Program-made: the position numbers and the translations under genes
In this document: positions 5,388-14,881 of the stretch, one piece after another
Layout of the letters: each line of letters begins with the position of its first letter
How positions within the stretch are numbered: position 1 is the stretch's first letter
Notes under the pieces: model-generated
Seen by the model: only the letters and a program-made list of their open reading frames with translations
What the model was told of the DNA's origin: nothing
The model's database searches: none
Source of the DNA: Pseudomonadota bacterium
Lineage (GTDB): Bacteria > Desulfobacterota > Desulfobulbia > Desulfobulbales > JAHJIY01
Reading direction: 5' to 3'
DNA: 54,263 nucleotides
Assembly: GCA_018823175.1 (NCBI GenBank)
Contig: JAHJIY010000017.1
Span: 1 to 54,263, forward strand

Positions 5388-7916
5388 CTACCTTTCGCTC
5401 TGGGTTCCAGGCCCCAGCGGCTTAAAAAGCATCAGCAGTTTGGGCAGCATGATCAGGTCGCCCAGCAAGGCGACCAGCATCGCAAATCCGGTAAACAGTC
5501 CGAAATAGATGGTCGGGATAAAATTGGACAAAACCAGGATGGCAAAACCGATAATAATCGTCACCGTCGTGTAATACATCGCCCGCCCGATACTGCGATG
5601 ACAGCGATAGACCGTCGCCAGATAATTGCGGTCCTTGGGGAATTCATGCTGGAAACGATGAATGTAATGGATGGTATCATCAACCGAGATACCGATAGTG
5701 ATCGAGGCAATGGTGATGGTCATCATGTCGAGGGGGATTCCGAACCAACCCATGCTGCCCAGAATTACCGCCACCGGCAGCACATTGGGAATGATCGCGA
5801 TCAGCGCCAGATAAAAGGAACGGAACAGGATCAGAAACATCAGCATAATCCCCAGAAAAACGATACCGATCGTCATGATCTGGGAGTGGAACAGACTCTG
5901 CAGCATATTGTTGTAGAGCACGAACATATTGGTGAAGTGGATCTGCTCATCGGCAAAACCCATCTCCCGGACCAGAAAGTCCCTGATCCCGGACATCAAC
6001 ACGTCCCTGGCCATATTATGGCCGGTCTCGACAATCCGCATGGTGAAACGGGTCTGGGTAAGATCCGCCGTGACAAACGGCTCGACCAAAAGTTCTTTAA
6101 TCGCACCAGGCATTTTTTTATGAAGAATCGAAAGTTCATAGTTTTCCAGCGGCATGTTGCCATTAAGCCTGGTTGTCACCTTGCCAAGGGTGGCAAGGGA
6201 CAAGACCTCACCGGTTTCAGGCAAACCATCGAGATAGTCATGGATCTTTTCGATCTGCTCCATGGTATAGACATCGCCAAACCAGTATGAGACGTTGGCC
6301 TCTTCCTCCTCCTGATCAAACAGATACTCTTGGTCAAATTGATCCGCCGCCTCCCCGGTCGCCTCCTCGTCCGGCAGGACGTTGTCCGGCTCGACCTCCC
6401 GCCGGAAATCAATAATCAGATCAAAGGGCGTGGTCCCGCCCAGCTTTTGATCGATCAGACTCATCCCCCGGAATATCTCGGTCTTTTGCCGGAAATAATC
6501 AATAAACCGGTTCTCGACATTCAGACGCTCCATGCCGAAACCACTTAACACCGCCAGAAAAACGCAGAACAACAAAATCTTGCCGCCATGCCTTTCGGTG
6601 ATTCCGGCAAAAATCAGGGTGAAGGGCTTGGAAAAATCCTCCCCCGCGCCGGAAGTGTCCTTTTTCAGCAGAACCACCGAGGCCGGAAACAACACAAAAG
6701 CCAGCACAAAAGAAACGACCAGCCCCATGGCCATCATCATCCCGAAATCAATGACCGGCCTGATCCCGCTGACCAGCAGGGAACCGAAAGCGACCGCCGT
6801 GGTCAACACCGTATAAAAACAGGGCAAGGCAATGGTCCGGACCGTTTCAAGGACCAAGGCCCGCTGCTCGGCTTCCGGCGTGCGGGCATGGATCTCGAGA
6901 TAGCGCTCGGTCAGATGGATGGTCAAGGCCATGGTCAGGATCAGCATCAGGGAAATAAAATTTGAGGAGATTACCGTGACCCGCCAGTCCATCAGCCCGA
7001 GATAACCGATCATGGTCAGCACCGCTGCCCCACAACAGAACATGGAAAGAAAGACCCAGCGTTTTTTACGGAAAATGACCGACAGGGTAATAATCAGAAA
7101 AACAAGCACCCCGACCCCGAAAACGACCAGATCGTTCTCGATAAAGGAGATCATATCAGCCACAATCATCGGCACCCCGCCCAGGTAAAGATCGGCCTGG
7201 CCCAAGTGCCGCGCCATAACCTCCCGCACCATCTCGACCAGCCGCTCCTCCTCGTGCTGGAGGATGGTCAGCCGGGCACGATACTTGGCGGAAACCTCAG
7301 CCAACTCCATGGTCTCAGTCTGAGAAATTTCCCCGCGGTATTTCTTCTCCCGTAGTTCATAACGGCGGTTCAACAAAGACCGGTAAACCGGGTCGTCGGG
7401 CAAAATAAGCAACAAGGCAGTAGTCTTATCGTCAGGCCCCAGCAACCGCCCTTTATACAGGGGATTTTCATGAAGCTCCCGCAGGACCAATTCTTTCGGG
7501 ACCGCCGACTTTTCTAGGGTCTTGATCTTGGCCACCTCCGCCACATCACTCAAGGAAAGATCAGTGGTGTAAAGCAGCGGAATATCAAGGATGGTGGTGA
7601 CCGCTTCCACCCCGGCAAGTCGGGCCAATTCATCCCGGAGCGACTTAAGGTCGGCTAGAACGACCGGGGCAAACAAATCAGCCTTCGGGACATAGGCCAG
7701 GAGCAACACGTCTTTGGAGCCATAACGCTCGGTGATCTGCCGGTGATAATAGAGATCGCGGTCGTTTTCCAGGACCAACGAGTCACCCGAGGCATCGAGC
7801 TTGAATTGGGGGACATGCCAGGCAAAAAACCCGATCACCGCCACGGTGAGCAGAAGCGCCCTGACCGGCCGGGCCAGCACAAATTTATCGTATATCCGTA
7901 ATAAAATCGAACTCAT
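5388..7916 (-). CDS. RND superfamily (MMPL/patched-type) transporter
   Basis: 842 aa inner-membrane protein with the two-fold RND layout. It has TM1 at about 17-34, a large periplasmic domain to about 240, a cluster of five TM helices at about 255-415 (sterol-sensing/MMPL type, with LMLILTMALTIHLTERY), a second periplasmic domain at about 440-660 rich in acidic residues, and a second helix cluster to the C terminus (MTITIASITIGISVDDTIHYIHRF, a well conserved family block with a DD pair). The length is typical for the 'predicted exporter' branch, which works without the MFP/OMF partners of HAE-type pumps. No accessory pump genes flank it. Substrate unknown; lipid or hopanoid-like export is common in this branch. 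It runs away from the MITE at 8122-8266. Confidence 0.85.
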   Translation of the reverse strand: MSSILLRIYDKFVLARPVRALLLTVAVIGFFAWHVPQFKLDASGDSLVLENDRDLYYHRQITERYGSKDVLLLAYVPKADLFAPVVLADLKSLRDELARLAGVEAVTTILDIPLLYTTDLSLSDVAEVAKIKTLEKSAVPKELVLRELHENPLYKGRLLGPDDKTTALLLILPDDPVYRSLLNRRYELREKKYRGEISQTETMELAEVSAKYRARLTILQHEEERLVEMVREVMARHLGQADLYLGGVPMIVADMISFIENDLVVFGVGVLVFLIITLSVIFRKKRWVFLSMFCCGAAVLTMIGYLGLMDWRVTVISSNFISLMLILTMALTIHLTERYLEIHARTPEAEQRALVLETVRTIALPCFYTVLTTAVAFGSLLVSGIRPVIDFGMMMAMGLVVSFVLAFVLFPASVVLLKKDTSGAGEDFSKPFTLIFAGITERHGGKILLFCVFLAVLSGFGMERLNVENRFIDYFRQKTEIFRGMSLIDQKLGGTTPFDLIIDFRREVEPDNVLPDEEATGEAADQFDQEYLFDQEEEEANVSYWFGDVYTMEQIEKIHDYLDGLPETGEVLSLATLGKVTTRLNGNMPLENYELSILHKKMPGAIKELLVEPFVTADLTQTRFTMRIVETGHNMARDVLMSGIRDFLVREMGFADEQIHFTNMFVLYNNMLQSLFHSQIMTIGIVFLGIMLMFLILFRSFYLALIAIIPNVLPVAVILGSMGWFGIPLDMMTITIASITIGISVDDTIHYIHRFQHEFPKDRNYLATVYRCHRSIGRAMYYTTVTIIIGFAILVLSNFIPTIYFGLFTGFAMLVALLGDLIMLPKLLMLFKPLGPGTQSER

Positions 7917-8314
7917 CGGTCTGTGCTTCCCCCTCGGTTGATGATCACTATCAAAATCTTACAACAGCCGAAGCGGAAAAGAAAAGGGCAAACTTATCAC
8001 GCCGTGAAATCCCGGTTTACAAGTCTGAGTCCACCGAAAGTTTTATTATTGGCAATTGACAATCGAATCAATTTTTAGATATCTTGAATGTCAGGGATTG
8101 GACACTGGACAATTTACGAGTTAGTGCCTGTCCATAAATGGTCTTTTTCTCCGATTACGTCGTCGCTTCGTTCTTTGAAAGTGCTCACGGACAACAGTCC
8201 GCTGCGCTTTTCAAAATCCTAGCTCCTCGTTCTCGAATAAAAATCCGCATTTCTGGACAGACACTAGTTAACCGGCTGAATGAAAAATTATTTCGGCACA
8301 AGGGGAAAACAGAC
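7917..8314. other. Divergent intergenic region containing a MITE-like element
   Basis: 398 bp between the exporter gene (minus) and the thioredoxin-fold/TPR gene (plus). The right-hand half is occupied by the 145-bp palindromic element at 8122-8266. The remaining sequence shows no clear ORF. AGGGG lies about 8 bp before the ATG at 8315. Confidence 0.6.
8122..8266. mobile_element. 145-bp palindromic MITE-like element, copy 1
   Basis: The ends are inverted repeats (TAGTGCCTGTCCATAAATG on the left; TAGTGTCTGTCCAGAAATG when the right end is read in reverse). The centre is a second strong palindrome (GTGCTCACGGAC, 4-nt loop, GTCCGCTGCGC). A second copy of identical length occurs at 49902-50046 with 12 differences by eye (about 92% identity). 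There is no coding capacity. The long terminal repeats, full-length foldback and two dispersed copies fit a MITE mobilised by an unrelated transposase, though a structured intergenic repeat family is also possible. Confidence 0.8.
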
Positions 8315-9349
8315 ATGAACAAAACACAACTTACATCTGCGGCAGCGCTCGGCATCATTTTATTTATCATGCTCTTCAGCAGTAATGGCCGGGCCAACTC
8401 GTTCCCCTTCCGGTCGATCAACCCCGGTGACCCGCTCCCCGCCATTACTCTGACCGACCCCGTATCAAATAAGGCCCTGACCCTGGACCAGACTAACAGT
8501 AAAAACGCGATGATCATTTTCTGGGCGGCCGACAACGACACCAAGAAAAAACGGGTGATCAAAACCATGAAGGACATCAGTAAATTACATGATTTTCTAC
8601 TCAAGAAGAATATCACGCTTTATATCGTCGACTCCGGCAATGACTCCCCCGCCGTGATCAGTGAGGTAATGACCGCGGCCGAACTTTCATTACCGGTCTA
8701 CTTAGATACTGATCTTAAGGCATACGGCCAACTCGGCATTTTTGTGATGCCGTCCATCATGTTGGTGGACCAGCAGGGGAAAGTCACGGCCGGATTGGGC
8801 TATAGCCGCGACCTGAGACACCGGTTACAGGGAGAAGTTGAGATCATGCTGGGTGAAAAGGACCGCGCCCAGTTTGAGCAGGAAATGCGTCCCGAAACCG
8901 TTGAAAAATCTTCCGAAGAAAAAAATGCCCACCGCCATTTAAACCAGGGCCTGGCCATGATTCAGCGCGGACAAACCGAAGCGGCAATCACGGAATTCGA
9001 AAAAGCTATTGCCTTAGATCCGGGAATAACCAAGGCCTATTTCCAGATCGGTTGCCTCTATGTCGATATCGGCAAAATTGATCTGGCCAAAAAGGCCTTG
9101 GATAAAGGGCTGGAAAGCGAGCCGGATTCACTGGACGGCCAGGTCTGCCGGGCCCGGATCAAGGCCAAAGAGGTGGGAATCGCCGAGGCGATCGATGATC
9201 TCCAGTTTCTCCTGCTGCGCAATTCGCGAAACGCAAACCTGCGCTATGTCCTGGCCACCTTATTGGCAGAACAGGGCAAATTTGAAAGCGCCACCAAGGA
9301 ATATCACAGCGCCTACAACCTGCTCCTGAAAGAAACCCTGCATAAATAA
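8315..9349 (+). CDS. Exported TlpA-like thioredoxin-fold protein with TPR repeats
   Basis: 344 aa. A signal peptide or N-terminal anchor is clear (hydrophobic core LGIILFIMLF, cleavage probably after GRANS). Residues about 33-185 follow a TlpA/AhpC thioredoxin pattern (PGDPLPAITLTDP, AMIIFWAADNDTKKK, GIFVMPSIMLVDQQGKV with the cis-proline). The position of the active-site CxxC, however, reads AADNDTK, so no redox cysteines are present. Residues about 205-340 form three to four TPRs (EAAITEFEKAIALDPG, KAYFQIGCLYVDIGK). The frame is open upstream into the MITE (to 8138), but the signal peptide and nearby AGGGG mark the ATG at 8315 as the start. It is likely a periplasmic binding or assembly protein rather than an oxidoreductase. 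Confidence 0.75.
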   Translation: MNKTQLTSAAALGIILFIMLFSSNGRANSFPFRSINPGDPLPAITLTDPVSNKALTLDQTNSKNAMIIFWAADNDTKKKRVIKTMKDISKLHDFLLKKNITLYIVDSGNDSPAVISEVMTAAELSLPVYLDTDLKAYGQLGIFVMPSIMLVDQQGKVTAGLGYSRDLRHRLQGEVEIMLGEKDRAQFEQEMRPETVEKSSEEKNAHRHLNQGLAMIQRGQTEAAITEFEKAIALDPGITKAYFQIGCLYVDIGKIDLAKKALDKGLESEPDSLDGQVCRARIKAKEVGIAEAIDDLQFLLLRNSRNANLRYVLATLLAEQGKFESATKEYHSAYNLLLKETLHK

Positions 9350-9360
9350 GTCAAATAATT

Positions 9361-9389
9361 CCGGCCGGAACGATAATCACTCCGGCCGG
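9361..9389. terminator. GC-rich stem between convergent genes
   Basis: CCGGCCGGA (9361-9369) and TCCGGCCGG (9381-9389) form a perfect 9-bp stem with an 11-nt loop. It lies just past the plus-strand stop at 9349 and across the last codons of the minus-strand gene. No T-run follows on either strand, so termination may be weak or Rho-assisted. Confidence 0.4.
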
Positions 9390-9610
9390 CTGACCGCATG
9401 GGCCTGCCAAACAATATTCCCGTCAATGGTGAGGCCCATGGCGGCGGTGGTCTTCAGAATAATCAACAGATGATCTTCGGCGATTTCCACCGGCAGCTCG
9501 CCGGAATTCTTCCCGTTCAGGATCAGATCGGCCAGACTCCCCGGCACAAAATAATATTCAATTTCTGACCCAGCTTCGAAATCAAAATCCGCCGCTACTT
9601 CCTTCATCAT
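9377..9610 (-). CDS. Small hypothetical protein
   Basis: 77 aa, acidic, cytoplasmic, no recognised family. It opens MMKEVAADFDFEAGSEIEYYF and contains ILNGKNSGELPVEI and LLIILKTTAAMGLTIDGNIVWQ, suggestive of a small beta-rich fold. GAGGGG lies about 8 bp upstream of the ATG, which supports expression. It is transcribed divergently from the diguanylate cyclase gene (80-bp gap) and converges with the thioredoxin-fold gene. No function can be assigned. Confidence 0.55.
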   Translation of the reverse strand: MMKEVAADFDFEAGSEIEYYFVPGSLADLILNGKNSGELPVEIAEDHLLIILKTTAAMGLTIDGNIVWQAHAVSRPE

Positions 9611-9653
9611 CCGCTCCGCCCCTCTTGCTTAACTTTCTGCCGATCATTCACCC

Positions 9654-9683
9654 TTGACATTCCTTAACCCTCCATCTGATAAT
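9654..9683 (+). promoter_or_regulatory. Sigma-70-type promoter of the diguanylate cyclase gene
   Basis: TTGACA (9654-9659), 18-bp spacer, GATAAT (9678-9683). The expected transcription start is about 9690, next to the first ATG at 9691. Either the message is leaderless, or translation begins at the in-frame ATG at 9727, which has GGAAG upstream. Confidence 0.5.
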
Positions 9684-9690
9684 CAAACAT

Positions 9691-10623
9691 ATGATGACCG
9701 AAAATCAGGAAACGGAAGACCGCCCCATGGAAAAACCAGATAAAATTCGGGTATTGATCGCGGAAGACAATCCTGTCGCGGCAGAGACCATGAAAAAATC
9801 TTTCAAAAAGATCGGCTTGGAGCTGGCCGGCGTTGCGACAAACGGGATTGAAGCGATCAAGCTGGCTTTATCCCTGCAACCCGATGTGATTCTGATGGAT
9901 ATCATGATGCCTGAAATGGACGGTCTTGAGGCCTGCCGGCGGATCCAAAAGCATGAAATGTGCAGAAATGTCCCGGTCATCTTCATCACCGCCCTGGCCG
10001 ATACCGAAAATATCGTCAAGGCCTTTGCGGCCGGCGGCGTCGACTATATCACCAAACCATTTATCAAGGAAGAAGTGCAGGCCAGAATCATGGTCCATCT
10101 TAAACTCAAAAAGGCCATGGATAAATTAGCGGAGATGTCGGTGACCGACGAGATGACCGGGGTCTATAATCGCCGCCACGCCTTTCAGGTCCTGTCCCGG
10201 GAAATGAGCCTGGCCAAACGAAAAAAAAAGAGCTTTGTGATCTGTTATGTGGATATCGACAACCTCAAGACCATCAACGATGCCTACGGCCATAATGCGG
10301 GAGATCAGCTGATCACCGAGGTGGTCAATGGCTTCAAGAAAGTCATCAGATCTTCGGACTATCTCTTTCGGATGGGTGGCGACGAATTCATGCTCGTCTT
10401 TCCCGAGTCGGAACTTGCCGATCTGGATTCCCTGGTGAACCGACTGCGGCAAGAGTTGCATCAAAAGAAAATCCGCCGGATCCCGATTGATTTCAGTTTC
10501 GGCTTTTCCAAATTCGATCCCACAGATAATATCGCGCCGGAAAAATTAATCAAAAAAGCTGATCGTTGCATGTATGTGCAAAAGATGAACAAGAAAAATA
10601 CCGATAGCAAACATGAACATTAG
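9691..10623 (+). CDS. Response regulator diguanylate cyclase (REC-GGDEF, PleD-like)
   Basis: 310 aa from the first ATG, 298 aa from the ATG at 9727, which may be the true start. The receiver domain (about 19-138) has the acidic pair AEDN, the phosphoacceptor Asp in LMDIMMPEMDG and the Lys in YITKPF. The GGDEF domain (about 145-305) carries an intact RMGGDEFML active site, so it should make c-di-GMP from two GTP. RSSD stands five residues before GGDEF and matches the RxxD inhibitory I-site, so product inhibition is expected. There is a single cyclase output and no EAL domain. It precedes a hybrid-kinase/CheR/CheB cluster on the same strand, 85 bp away, and a PilZ protein is encoded near motAB at 44.4 kb, a plausible c-di-GMP target. 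Confidence 0.92.
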   Translation: MMTENQETEDRPMEKPDKIRVLIAEDNPVAAETMKKSFKKIGLELAGVATNGIEAIKLALSLQPDVILMDIMMPEMDGLEACRRIQKHEMCRNVPVIFITALADTENIVKAFAAGGVDYITKPFIKEEVQARIMVHLKLKKAMDKLAEMSVTDEMTGVYNRRHAFQVLSREMSLAKRKKKSFVICYVDIDNLKTINDAYGHNAGDQLITEVVNGFKKVIRSSDYLFRMGGDEFMLVFPESELADLDSLVNRLRQELHQKKIRRIPIDFSFGFSKFDPTDNIAPEKLIKKADRCMYVQKMNKKNTDSKHEH

Positions 10624-10708
10624 CTCTGCACGATGTTCGGTTTATTTGTAGTCGTTCAGACTTGATCCGGGGATCAGGTCATCCCTTTGAGGTTTCCACG
10701 GTGCTTTC

Positions 10709-13700
10709 ATGAATTTATTAAAGAATCTCAGCATCAAGACCAGACTCCTTTGTAACTCAGGGCTTTTGATTGTCCTCTTCCTGCTTGCCCTGTTAATCTA
10801 TGCTGCGGCCATACGCCAGGGGGAAAGCTCTTCCGCCCTGATCGTTGAATACGAACGTGCCATAAGTGATCAGGCGCATCTGGTCAACAATCTCATGGAC
10901 CATGCCCGTGGGGCGGAAAAGGATTTTCGCCTCTACAAGAATCCGCAATATGTTGATTTGGTAGAAGATGATATCCAGAAAATTTTTACCGCCCTGACCA
11001 AGATTGAGAAGTTCGCCAAAGAAAATGGCGAACCGGAGATGTCCGAGATGGCCCAAAAAGTCAGGGCGCATGCTGGCGGCTACCATACGGCCTTCAAGGA
11101 GCTGGTCGCAGCCTTCATCAACCAGGGGCTGAGCCATGAGGATGGTCTGCAGGGCCGGTTCAGAAAGACGATTCATCTGCTCTCCGGCGAAAGGACCGCA
11201 GAACATCTGATCGCTCCCCTGTTCATCGCACTTGGTAACCTCTCGGCCGCCGAAGCCGCGCTGGACCGCCATCCTTCCACCGAAGGACGGGAACTCTTCA
11301 AAAAGAGAGTTGCCGATTTCCAGGAACTTTTAGAAAATCAGACTCTCATTAATCAAGAAAGAATGAAACTACGGGAAAATTTTACCGAATATCAGAGGTT
11401 GGCGGCCCGTCTACCCGAAACCATTGCTCAGGCCGAACACGATCAATTGCAGCAACTGGCGGCGAAAATGCGGACCATTCTGAGCAGTCTTTACGTCCCG
11501 GACCTCAAGGCCATGCTCCTGGAGGTTCGCCGGGACGAAAAAGACTATCTGCTGCGCCGGGAAAAACAATACGCCGATGGTGTGCGTCAGTCTATTGCAA
11601 ACATTATTGATAACTTCAACAAGGCCGGCATGAGCAAACGGCACATCAACAGCATCACCCAGGACCTCAAGGAATATCAGAGGGACTTTGACTTGCTGGT
11701 TGCGGAAGATAAGAGAATTGCCGATTTGGACGTAAACCTCAAAAAACAGTATCAAATTATTGAAAATGATCTCCGGTTGATTATTAATCAGGCGGAGCAG
11801 GTCACCGAAAAGATCCAGGAACAAAGTACGGCCCTGACCAAGAGCGCAGAACGGCTTGCCTTGCTGATCAGCGCTCTCGCCCTGCTGACCGGCATCGTCT
11901 TTTCCTTGCTGATCATCGGCTCAATCGCCAAGCCGCTGCAGGCCATCCTCGAGGCAATTATCAAGATGAGCAAGGGCGATTATTCGGCACGGATCAAACA
12001 CTCGGCCAAGGATGAAACCGGCGTACTCAGCGAGATGTTCAACCGGATGGCCGAGATCATCGACAAAAACAACTGGCTGGCCGAAGGAAGGCGAGGTTTG
12101 GGAGAGGTGCTGCGCGAGGACAAGGAGTTGGACGTTCTTGGCCAGGGCATTATCGTCAGCCTCTGCAAACATCTGAAGGCCGAAATCGGCACAATCTTTG
12201 TCAAAGAAGAGGGCCAGCGCCTACGTCTGGCAGGCAGTTATTGCTATACCAAAAGAAAACAGCTCAATACCTATATTGAACCGGGGGTAGGACTGACCGG
12301 CGAGGCGGTGCGCGAAAAGGAACTTATCGTCATCACTGAGGTGCCGGCAGATTACATCCAGGTCGAGTCAAGCCTGGGCAGTTCACCTCCCAGAAATATT
12401 ATTGCGGTTCCCGCCCTTTGGCAGGGGGTTGTCCTGGCGGTCTTTGAGATTGGCACCTTTCTGCCTTTAACCGATGAGCAGATCACCTTTTTGCGACAGG
12501 AATCGGAAGCCATCGCCATTGCAATCAATTCTACCCGGCAGCGCAACAAAACCCTGGCCCTGCTGCAAGAGACGCAGCGACAGGCCGAAGAACTCCAAAC
12601 CCAGCAAGAAGAACTGAAAACGGCCAACGAAGAACTTGAGGAACAAACCCAGTCCCTGCGTCAGAGTGAGGAGGAATTAAAAAGCCAGCAGGAGGAACTG
12701 CAGGTAACCAATGAGGAGCTAGAAGAAAAAACCGAGACCCTTGAACGCCAGCAGATAGACATCAAACAACGGAACCGGGAGCTGGAGGCAGCCCGGGCGG
12801 ACATCGAAAATCAGGCGCGGGAACTGACCGAAACCAACCGCTACAAGTCGGAATTTATGGCCAACATGTCCCATGAACTACGCACGCCGTTAAACAGTCT
12901 GCTCTTGCTGTCCCGCAATCTGGCCCGCAACAAGGACGGCAACCTGAAAGAGGGCCAGGTTGAATCCGCCCAGGTCATATACAACAGCGGCATGGACCTG
13001 TTGCGCCTGATCAACGACATCCTGGACTTGGCCAAGGTCGAGGCCGGCCGAATGGACCTTACCATTGAGGAGGTAGCGCTGCGTGATTTTGCCGACTGGC
13101 TGGAAGAAAATTTCAGACACCTGGCCGAGGAGAAAAAACTCGCCTACTCAATTGTTCTGGAAAGCACCGTGCCGGAGAAAATTAAAACCGACCGCAAACA
13201 TCTCGAACAGGTACTGCGCAACCTTGTCGCCAATGCGATTAAATTTACCCAGCAAGGTGAGGTTACCGTGCGCTTCGCCCTGCCGGTCGCAGAAGGTCCT
13301 GCCCTCGACAACTTTGATCCCCGGAAAACCTTGGCCATTTCAGTCTGCGATACCGGGATCGGCATTCCCCTAGAGAAACAACATCTGATTTTTGAGGCCT
13401 TCCAGCAGATGGACGGCAGCACGGCCCGCAAGTATGGCGGCACCGGTCTTGGCCTGACCATCTCCAAAAATCTGGCAACTCTCCTCGGTGGCCGGATTTT
13501 ACTGACCAGCGAAGAAGGCAAAGGCGCGACCTTCACCCTCTATCTTCCCTTTGATCGGATCGCCCCCCCCGCCATCGAGGCCAAGGATAGCACTCCGCCG
13601 CTGACCAAGATTCAAGGGAGAAAAACTGCCGAGCCGACAGAGGCCGCCCCGGTCCTGCCGGATGACCGGGACCACCTGAGTGTCGAAGACAAGGTAATAC

Positions 13701-14860
13701 TGATCATCGAGGATGATCTAATTTTTGCTGGAGTCCTCATGGGTTTAGGACGGGAAAAGGGCTTCAAGTGCCTGGTGGCGGCAACCGGCGCCAGCGGTCT
13801 TTTTCTGGCCGAAAAACATCATCCCGGCGCCATAATTCTGGATATCCGCCTGCCCGACATCAACGGCTGGCTGGTGCTGGAGACCTTAAAGAGCAGTCCG
13901 GCCCTGCGCCATATTCCAGTGCACGTCATGTCCGCCGAGGAAAAAACAATCGAGGCCTTCAAAAAAGGGGCCATCGGCTTTTTGTCCAAACCGATCAGCG
14001 AAGAGGAGCTGCAAAACGCCTTTGCTCTGCTGGAAAATGCCTCTTCCAAACAGATGCGGGACCTGCTGGTGGTGGAGGATGACCCGGTCATGTGCCGGGA
14101 AATCATCGAACTGATCGGCAATGGTGACGTAAAAGTGACCACCGTGCAAAGTGGGAAAGAAGCCATCAAGGCAGTGGTTGCAAAAAAATTCGACTGCATG
14201 ATCCTTGACCTGGGGCTACCGGACATGACCGGCTTTGTCCTGCTGGACAAACTTGCCAAGAAGAGCGAAATCGAGATGCCGCCGGTTATCGTCTACACCG
14301 GCCGGGAACTCACCAGGGAAGAAGAAGTTAGTATCCGCAAATACACCGAAACGGTGATCGTCAAGGGGGTGAAGTCCGAAGAACGGCTTCTGGATGAAAC
14401 CGCCCTTTTTCTGCACCGGGTAGTCAGTAAAATGCCCGAGAAAAAAAGACGGATGGTCGCCAGTCTCTATGACCAGGACGCCATGTTCACCGACAAAAAA
14501 ATCCTCCTGGTTGACGATGACATGCGCAATGCCTTTGCCCTGTCCAAAATACTCGAAGAACGGGGCATGAAGATAATCATTGCCCATGACGGCGGTCACG
14601 CCCTCAAGTGTCTGGAGAAAGAACCGGAGATCGACCTGGTGCTGATGGATATCATGATGCCGGTGATGGATGGTTATGAAACCACGCGACGAATTCGGGC
14701 CCAGGAGAAATTCTGGAACCTGCCGATCATCGCCCTGACCGCCAAAGCCATGGCTGATGATATGGGGAAGTGTTTGGATGCCGGGGCCAATGACTACCTG
14801 GCCAAACCGGTTGAGGAGGGGAGACTGCTCTCCATGATGCGGGTCTGGCTCTACCGCTGA
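10709..14860 (+). CDS. Hybrid sensor histidine kinase (4HB-HAMP-GAF-HisKA-HATPase-REC x3)
   Basis: 1383 aa. TM1 is at about 15-35, followed by a long helical periplasmic sensor, TM2 at about 382-402, HAMP at about 403-455, GAF at about 468-610 and a glutamate-rich coiled coil at about 615-715 (repeats of QQEELK and NEELEE). The HisKA box MSHELRTPLNS has the phosphorylated His722. The HATPase has NLVANAIKFT, DTGIGIP and GGTGLGL. Three receivers follow, with phosphoacceptors near Asp1045 (ILDIRLPD), Asp1167 (ILDLGLPD) and Asp1314 (LMDIMMPVMDG), all intact. Only the third looks like a typical CheY end-domain. The methyl-accepting-type helical sensor and the CheR and CheB genes just downstream (21-bp gap, then overlap) suggest that adaptation by methylation may be wired to this kinase; that is inference. 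Confidence 0.9.
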   Translation: MNLLKNLSIKTRLLCNSGLLIVLFLLALLIYAAAIRQGESSSALIVEYERAISDQAHLVNNLMDHARGAEKDFRLYKNPQYVDLVEDDIQKIFTALTKIEKFAKENGEPEMSEMAQKVRAHAGGYHTAFKELVAAFINQGLSHEDGLQGRFRKTIHLLSGERTAEHLIAPLFIALGNLSAAEAALDRHPSTEGRELFKKRVADFQELLENQTLINQERMKLRENFTEYQRLAARLPETIAQAEHDQLQQLAAKMRTILSSLYVPDLKAMLLEVRRDEKDYLLRREKQYADGVRQSIANIIDNFNKAGMSKRHINSITQDLKEYQRDFDLLVAEDKRIADLDVNLKKQYQIIENDLRLIINQAEQVTEKIQEQSTALTKSAERLALLISALALLTGIVFSLLIIGSIAKPLQAILEAIIKMSKGDYSARIKHSAKDETGVLSEMFNRMAEIIDKNNWLAEGRRGLGEVLREDKELDVLGQGIIVSLCKHLKAEIGTIFVKEEGQRLRLAGSYCYTKRKQLNTYIEPGVGLTGEAVREKELIVITEVPADYIQVESSLGSSPPRNIIAVPALWQGVVLAVFEIGTFLPLTDEQITFLRQESEAIAIAINSTRQRNKTLALLQETQRQAEELQTQQEELKTANEELEEQTQSLRQSEEELKSQQEELQVTNEELEEKTETLERQQIDIKQRNRELEAARADIENQARELTETNRYKSEFMANMSHELRTPLNSLLLLSRNLARNKDGNLKEGQVESAQVIYNSGMDLLRLINDILDLAKVEAGRMDLTIEEVALRDFADWLEENFRHLAEEKKLAYSIVLESTVPEKIKTDRKHLEQVLRNLVANAIKFTQQGEVTVRFALPVAEGPALDNFDPRKTLAISVCDTGIGIPLEKQHLIFEAFQQMDGSTARKYGGTGLGLTISKNLATLLGGRILLTSEEGKGATFTLYLPFDRIAPPAIEAKDSTPPLTKIQGRKTAEPTEAAPVLPDDRDHLSVEDKVILIIEDDLIFAGVLMGLGREKGFKCLVAATGASGLFLAEKHHPGAIILDIRLPDINGWLVLETLKSSPALRHIPVHVMSAEEKTIEAFKKGAIGFLSKPISEEELQNAFALLENASSKQMRDLLVVEDDPVMCREIIELIGNGDVKVTTVQSGKEAIKAVVAKKFDCMILDLGLPDMTGFVLLDKLAKKSEIEMPPVIVYTGRELTREEEVSIRKYTETVIVKGVKSEERLLDETALFLHRVVSKMPEKKRRMVASLYDQDAMFTDKKILLVDDDMRNAFALSKILEERGMKIIIAHDGGHALKCLEKEPEIDLVLMDIMMPVMDGYETTRRIRAQEKFWNLPIIALTAKAMADDMGKCLDAGANDYLAKPVEEGRLLSMMRVWLYR

Positions 14861-14881
14861 ACGCTGAGATATCGGAACAAG

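Noticed and set aside
5598-6290. 230-aa plus-strand frame inside the RND transporter
   Set aside because: Antisense to a clear membrane protein gene; composition is His/Gln/Asp-rich as expected of a shadow frame, with no ribosome site.
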